Shown piece by piece: positions 60,467-64,000 of a stretch of DNA of 64,000 bases. This stretch comes from Nitrosopumilus sp. K4 (lineage in GTDB: Archaea > Thermoproteota > Nitrososphaeria > Nitrososphaerales > Nitrosopumilaceae). The stretch's first letter is position 1; the number at the start of each line of letters is the position of its first letter. The stretch spans positions 1,218,164-1,282,163 of the forward strand of contig NZ_CP067007.1 of NCBI RefSeq assembly GCF_018128925.1, given 5' to 3'. The notes below the pieces were generated by a model, which was not told the origin of the DNA, ran no database searches, and saw nothing but the letters and a program-made list of their open reading frames with translations. The translations under genes and the position numbers were made by a program.

Positions 60467-60889
60467 ATGCAATTAGAGCAGATAGTGGATTCACTTAGAG
60501 AAGAAGGTCACAGAATAACTCCACAAAGAATAGCCATTATGGATTATCTTCTAAATACAGAGGATCATCCTAGCGCAGAACTTGTTCATTCCACTATAAA
60601 GAAAAGATATCCAATGGTTAGTCTTTCAACAGTATACAAAACACTAGATCTGCTAAGAGAAAAGAAACTAGTAAATGAAATTGAAGTTGAAGGAGAGGCA
60701 AGATTTGATGCACATATAGATGATCACATAAATCTGGTTTGTCTAAACTGTGGAAAAATTGAAGATATTGATGAAAAGGCGTTAAGAAATATTCAGACCA
60801 AGGTTGCAAAAAAATCAGAATATCTAATTATCAAAGGAAGTTTTGAACTGCATGGTTATTGCAGTAAATGTAAATCAAAATTCCAATAG
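60467..60889 (+). CDS. Fur/PerR-family metal-dependent regulator
   Basis: A 140-residue Fur-type repressor. The winged helix reads HRITPQRIAIMDYLL and SLSTVYKTLDLL. The dimer domain carries FDAHIDDHINLVCLNCGKI and ELHGYCSKCKSKF, the two CxxC pairs of the structural zinc site. The ligand set does not allow a firm choice between iron, peroxide or other metals. The paired operator just upstream indicates autoregulation. Confidence 0.9.
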   Translation: MQLEQIVDSLREEGHRITPQRIAIMDYLLNTEDHPSAELVHSTIKKRYPMVSLSTVYKTLDLLREKKLVNEIEVEGEARFDAHIDDHINLVCLNCGKIEDIDEKALRNIQTKVAKKSEYLIIKGSFELHGYCSKCKSKFQ

Positions 60890-60936
60890 TTTTCAGGGTT
60901 GAAAAATAATAATTGTAAAGAGTGTGAATTAATTTT

Positions 60937-61212
60937 ATGATAACAGACAAAATACTAAAAGAGATTTGTGACAGAGTTGAGAACTCACTTGAGAATTATG
61001 TGTTAGAACACAGAGGGCAATTACTTGAGGATGGAAAGATCATAGAGGGAGGAATGGAAGGTCAGGTAAAAAGACAGTATGAATCACATCTTTCAAGCAT
61101 AATATCATCTAAAGGAGAAAAAATAGAGTTATTGAATAAAAATCAACTAAAATACATCCAAAAAAGACTCAAAGATACACTAGAGTTATCTAAGAACCAA
61201 TACTATTCATGA
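60937..61212 (+). CDS. hypothetical protein, 91 aa
   Basis: A soluble, charged helical protein beginning MITDKILKEICDRVENSLEN. No known domain. It stands alone between the Fur-family gene and archease in the same direction. Charge pattern suggests a helix bundle; nothing further can be said. Confidence 0.55.
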   Translation: MITDKILKEICDRVENSLENYVLEHRGQLLEDGKIIEGGMEGQVKRQYESHLSSIISSKGEKIELLNKNQLKYIQKRLKDTLELSKNQYYS

Positions 61213-61270
61213 AAAGAAATAACTGAAAAACCAACTAAAATAATAATTAGAAAAATAAGCAAGATAGTAA

Positions 61271-61687
61271 TTGAGTTACAACTTTTTAGATCATGCAACA
61301 GATGCAATAATCGAAGTCAGAGGCAAAGATCTCAAAGAAGCATTTTCAGTAACGGCTGACGCAGTAATCAACATAACACTTGATCAAGACAAGGTTGACG
61401 AAAAAGGCCAAAAAGAAATTATTGCCAAAGGCAAGGATCTAAGATACCTGTTATTTAGCTGGTTAGAAGAGATCACTTTTGTTCTAATTACAGAAGGGTT
61501 TGCAATCAGAAGAGTAGAACTAGATATTTCAAAGAATGGAGAATACATCATCAGAGCAAATGCATTTGGGGAACCATTGGATTTTTCAAAACATAATTTC
61601 AAAGTCGAGATAAAGGCCCCTACATTTTACGACATGGAAATCAAGGAAAATAACGAGGTCTATATGCGGTTTTTACTTGATTTGTAG
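61271..61687 (+). CDS. archease
   Basis: A 138-residue archease, TTG start. Conserved features are YNFLDHATDAIIEVRG with the metal-binding Asp/His, DLRYLLFSWLEEITFVL and the C-terminal MRFLLDL. Archease activates the tRNA ligase RtcB, used after intron removal. This fits the intron-containing tRNA in this window. Confidence 0.92.
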   Translation: MSYNFLDHATDAIIEVRGKDLKEAFSVTADAVINITLDQDKVDEKGQKEIIAKGKDLRYLLFSWLEEITFVLITEGFAIRRVELDISKNGEYIIRANAFGEPLDFSKHNFKVEIKAPTFYDMEIKENNEVYMRFLLDL

Positions 61688-61765
61688 GCATTGTGAATAA
61701 TTATTTGCAAATAACAAGAAGAAGTTATACGCGGTTTTTAAAAATCATCCTTGAAAAATAATAGT

Positions 61766-63397
61766 ATGCAGGCAAAACTAGCTGTATTTGCAGTATTATC
61801 ATTATTTGTAATTATGATCACACCAGCATATGCAAATGTTACATCAATAAAATTAGAAAAGAGTTTTTTTACAATAGATGAAGAGTTTAGTTTTATTGGA
61901 ACACAAGACTATAGAGATATTGTTTATGTAATTATTCATGATTCAACTGGGGATTATAAGGGAATATTATCAGATCACAATCCAGACACAGGGAAGTTTT
62001 CTACAATTCCAAGAGCAGTTTCATTATTTTTTGATAATGAGGGAATATACAATGCCACAGCATTTACTGATGAACAAAAACAAGAAAATGGTACATCCAT
62101 ACTGATAGAGTTTGATGGCGAACAAATCTTTGAGGTTCCTGATTTTGTTTTAGCTTTAAAGACTATTTCAGATAAAACAATTGAAGAAAAGAAGACACTT
62201 ACATTTACAGCAACATTAACAGAACCAGTAGATGGTGCAGTGTTCAGTCTAGAAAAAAATCCTCCGACTGGCGCAACAATAAACTCTGAAACTGGAAAGT
62301 TTACTTTTACTCCAACCGAATCTCAAGGTCCAGGTTCATACACATTTGATATTGTAGTTACAAAAGGTGCACAAGTAGATAGAGAAACGATCAAAATTAC
62401 AGTCACTGAAAAAGTTGAAACAGATCCTCAACCAAAGCCCGAGCCAAAAGATGAACCAGAACCAAAAGATGAACCAGAACCAAAAGAACTAGAGATTCCA
62501 GCACCATTTGTTGAGGAGGCAAAAGATCCTCAGAGTTATGTTGACAGATACAACAATGAGGCTAGTTACAAAAAGTGGTTTGATGTCAATTATCCAGAAT
62601 ATTCTTCAATTTATCAAGCAGTAGGACTAGAAGAACCATTAGAGATTCCAGCACCATTTGTTGATGAGGCAAAAGATCCTCAGAGTTATGTTGACAGATA
62701 CAACAATGAGGCTAGTTACAAAAAGTGGTTTGATGCCAATTATCCAGAATATTCTTCAATTTATCAAGCAGTAGGACTAGAAGAACCAAAAGAACTTGCT
62801 GCATTTGTTGATCCTAACCAAGATCCTCAATACTATATTGACAGATACAATAACGAACCAAAATACAAAGATTGGTTTGACAAGACATATCCAGACATAA
62901 CAATCTATGAGGCAGTTGGTCTTGAAGAACCAGAAGTTATTGAGCCAGAATTTGGAGAGTGTGGACCTGGAACCAAACTGATTGACGGAAAATGTACTAT
63001 TGTTAAAAATTCAAAAGAAGGCGGCGGATGCCTGATTGCAACTGCAACGTATGGCTCTGAGATGGCACCACAGGTGCAGCTCCTAAGAGAGATAAGAGAC
63101 AGCAAAGTGATGAGCACAGAGTCAGGTGCATCATTTATGGCAGGATTCAACCAGTTTTACTATTCATTCTCACCGTATGTGGCAGACTATGAAAGAGAAA
63201 ACCCAGTATTCAAAGAGATGGTAAGGATCGGAATAACCCCGATGCTTTCAACACTGTCAATAATGTCAATGGCAGATTCAGAGCAAGAGATTCTAGGATA
63301 CGGCATTGCAGTAATCATGATGAATGTCGGAATGTATGTTGCAGCTCCGGCAATTATGATTTACGGAATTTCCAAAGTTAGAAAAGTTAGGTTTTAA
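61766..63397 (+). CDS. surface protein with He-PIG-like domain, 50-residue repeats and CFI-box C-terminus
   Basis: The ATG at 61766 (MQAKLAVFAVLSLFVIMITP) starts a signal peptide; a TTG at 61751 is an alternative. An N-terminal beta domain, a putative Ig-type domain (about 125-215), a Pro/Glu/Lys linker, and three 50-residue repeats with DRYNNEASYKKWFD follow. The C-terminal GGGCLIATATYGSEMAPQ is the CFI-box motif seen at the ends of many archaeal surface proteins, with two hydrophobic segments after it. Probably anchored to the cell envelope. Confidence 0.85.
   Translation: MQAKLAVFAVLSLFVIMITPAYANVTSIKLEKSFFTIDEEFSFIGTQDYRDIVYVIIHDSTGDYKGILSDHNPDTGKFSTIPRAVSLFFDNEGIYNATAFTDEQKQENGTSILIEFDGEQIFEVPDFVLALKTISDKTIEEKKTLTFTATLTEPVDGAVFSLEKNPPTGATINSETGKFTFTPTESQGPGSYTFDIVVTKGAQVDRETIKITVTEKVETDPQPKPEPKDEPEPKDEPEPKELEIPAPFVEEAKDPQSYVDRYNNEASYKKWFDVNYPEYSSIYQAVGLEEPLEIPAPFVDEAKDPQSYVDRYNNEASYKKWFDANYPEYSSIYQAVGLEEPKELAAFVDPNQDPQYYIDRYNNEPKYKDWFDKTYPDITIYEAVGLEEPEVIEPEFGECGPGTKLIDGKCTIVKNSKEGGGCLIATATYGSEMAPQVQLLREIRDSKVMSTESGASFMAGFNQFYYSFSPYVADYERENPVFKEMVRIGITPMLSTLSIMSMADSEQEILGYGIAVIMMNVGMYVAAPAIMIYGISKVRKVRF
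62491..62940 (+). repeat. 150-bp coding repeats, two nearly identical plus one diverged
   Basis: Copies at 62491-62640 and 62641-62790 differ at only a few bases; a third (62791-62940) is clearly diverged. Each encodes the same 50-residue module. The identity of the first two indicates a recent duplication. Confidence 0.92.
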
Positions 63398-63422
63398 TCA
63401 TATAATACTTGTTTGATATCTC

Positions 63423-63569
63423 ATGGGCAAACTAAGCAGAAATCTTAGAATCTGCGGAGATTGTGGAATTGTATACACATCAGTTAGTTTTACAAAATAT
63501 ATCGATCAATGCCCAATTTGTAAATCAAGAAGATATGAAGATGTTCCAATAAAGATGGACGGAGATTAA
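63423..63569 (+). CDS. zinc-ribbon small protein, 48 aa
   Basis: Reads MGKLSRNLRICGDCGIVYTS, then QCPICKSRRYED and an acidic end. Two CxxC pairs about 18 residues apart form a rubredoxin- or ribbon-like knuckle. It starts 25 bases after the surface protein. Too short for routine gene calls. Confidence 0.65.
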   Translation: MGKLSRNLRICGDCGIVYTSVSFTKYIDQCPICKSRRYEDVPIKMDGD

Positions 63570-63609
63570 TTTAATTAGATTTTTTAATAGAAATGGATGT
63601 TAGAATATA

Positions 63610-64000
63610 ATGTCAGATGATCCTGAAATTGAAAAAATAAAACAAAGAAAACTGGAGGAAATGTTACGACAAAAGGACAAACCTCAAGTTGAGCATGGAA
63701 TAACTGATCTTGATGGCACAAATTTTGATCAAATCATATCAGCAGAAAATCCAACACTTGTAGATTTTTGGGCAGAATGGTGCGGTCCCTGTAAAATGAT
63801 GCATCCGGTATTTGAGAGCCTATCTAAGCAATATCCAAATGTAAAATTTGCACGTGTTAATGTAGATAACAATCAAAACATTGCAATGAGGTTTGGTGTA
63901 CAATCAATACCCACATTTATCATGTTCAAATCAGGTCAAATTGTGGATAAAATGATGGGTGCTGTAGGGGCTCCAGGAATTCACATGATTTGTAAGAAAC
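63610..64000 (+). CDS. thioredoxin (3' end outside window)
   Basis: The frame is open to the window edge. After about 40 residues of charged N-terminal extension (MSDDPEIEKIKQRKLEE start) comes the thioredoxin core TLVDFWAEWCGPCKMMHP with the WCGPC active site, and SIPTFIMFKSG with the cis-Pro. The extension is unusual for a plain thioredoxin. It is likely the general disulfide reductase that recycles peroxiredoxins. Confidence 0.9.
   Translation, partial: MSDDPEIEKIKQRKLEEMLRQKDKPQVEHGITDLDGTNFDQIISAENPTLVDFWAEWCGPCKMMHPVFESLSKQYPNVKFARVNVDNNQNIAMRFGVQSIPTFIMFKSGQIVDKMMGAVGAPGIHMICKK

Overview
The window is AT-rich, densely coded archaeal DNA that reads as a Nitrosopumilus-like ammonia-oxidising archaeon (Thaumarchaeota/Nitrososphaerota). 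This rests on protein families, not a database search. Evidence includes archaeal MCM, GINS, RFC-S/RFC-L and Hel308, Alba, aIF6, ABCE1, archease and a GGPP-type synthase. There is an 11-subunit complex I without an NADH module, next to a biotin-dependent acetyl/propionyl-CoA carboxylase set like that of the thaumarchaeal 3-hydroxypropionate/4-hydroxybutyrate CO2-fixation cycle. Short-leader promoters and TTG/GTG starts are frequent.

Layout. 0-7.6 kb: the ABCE1 end, a Trm5-like methyltransferase, a RimI-like acetyltransferase, a site-2 protease, pyrE, a PqqC/TenA-fold protein, a polyprenyl synthase and two tRNAs, one with a T-loop intron. 7.6-18.0 kb: the complete nuoABCDHIJKMLN block on the minus strand. 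18.1-22.2 kb: a peroxiredoxin and the carboxylase operon. 22.3-31.1 kb: RFC-L, a sugar-phosphatase-like protein, a flavin reductase, a HemA-like protein without its usual catalytic cysteine, an Ala-rich coiled coil, argH, tRNAs and a MIP18-type protein. 31.1-34.4 kb: sdhACDB. 34.4-37.2 kb: a PadR regulator with a tandem palindromic operator, an MFS transporter split into two ORFs and a PEP-mutase/isocitrate-lyase-family lyase. 37.2-43.8 kb: Alba, a HEAT protein, a second flavin reductase, ilvE and a small glycan-type cluster. 43.8-49.8 kb: a replication cluster (Hel308, MCM, GINS, RFC-S). 49.8-54.8 kb: two paralogous ferredoxins, aIF6, HisRS and a secreted acidic repeat protein.

54.8-64 kb is the accessory part: a uracil-DNA glycosylase operon, several very small Cys-rich proteins, a membrane-anchored ArsR-type regulator, a SIMPL protein, a candidate structured RNA closed by a perfect 12-bp stem, three related palindromes, three tandem zinc-ribbon microproteins divergent from a Fur-family regulator with a doubled operator, archease, a CFI-box surface protein with recently duplicated 50-residue repeats, and a thioredoxin cut by the window edge.

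Central metabolism is the common thread. Complex I and succinate dehydrogenase feed the quinone pool, the carboxylase starts carbon fixation, and the ferredoxins and flavin reductases probably exchange electrons with these. The least explained stretch is 59.2-60.5 kb.
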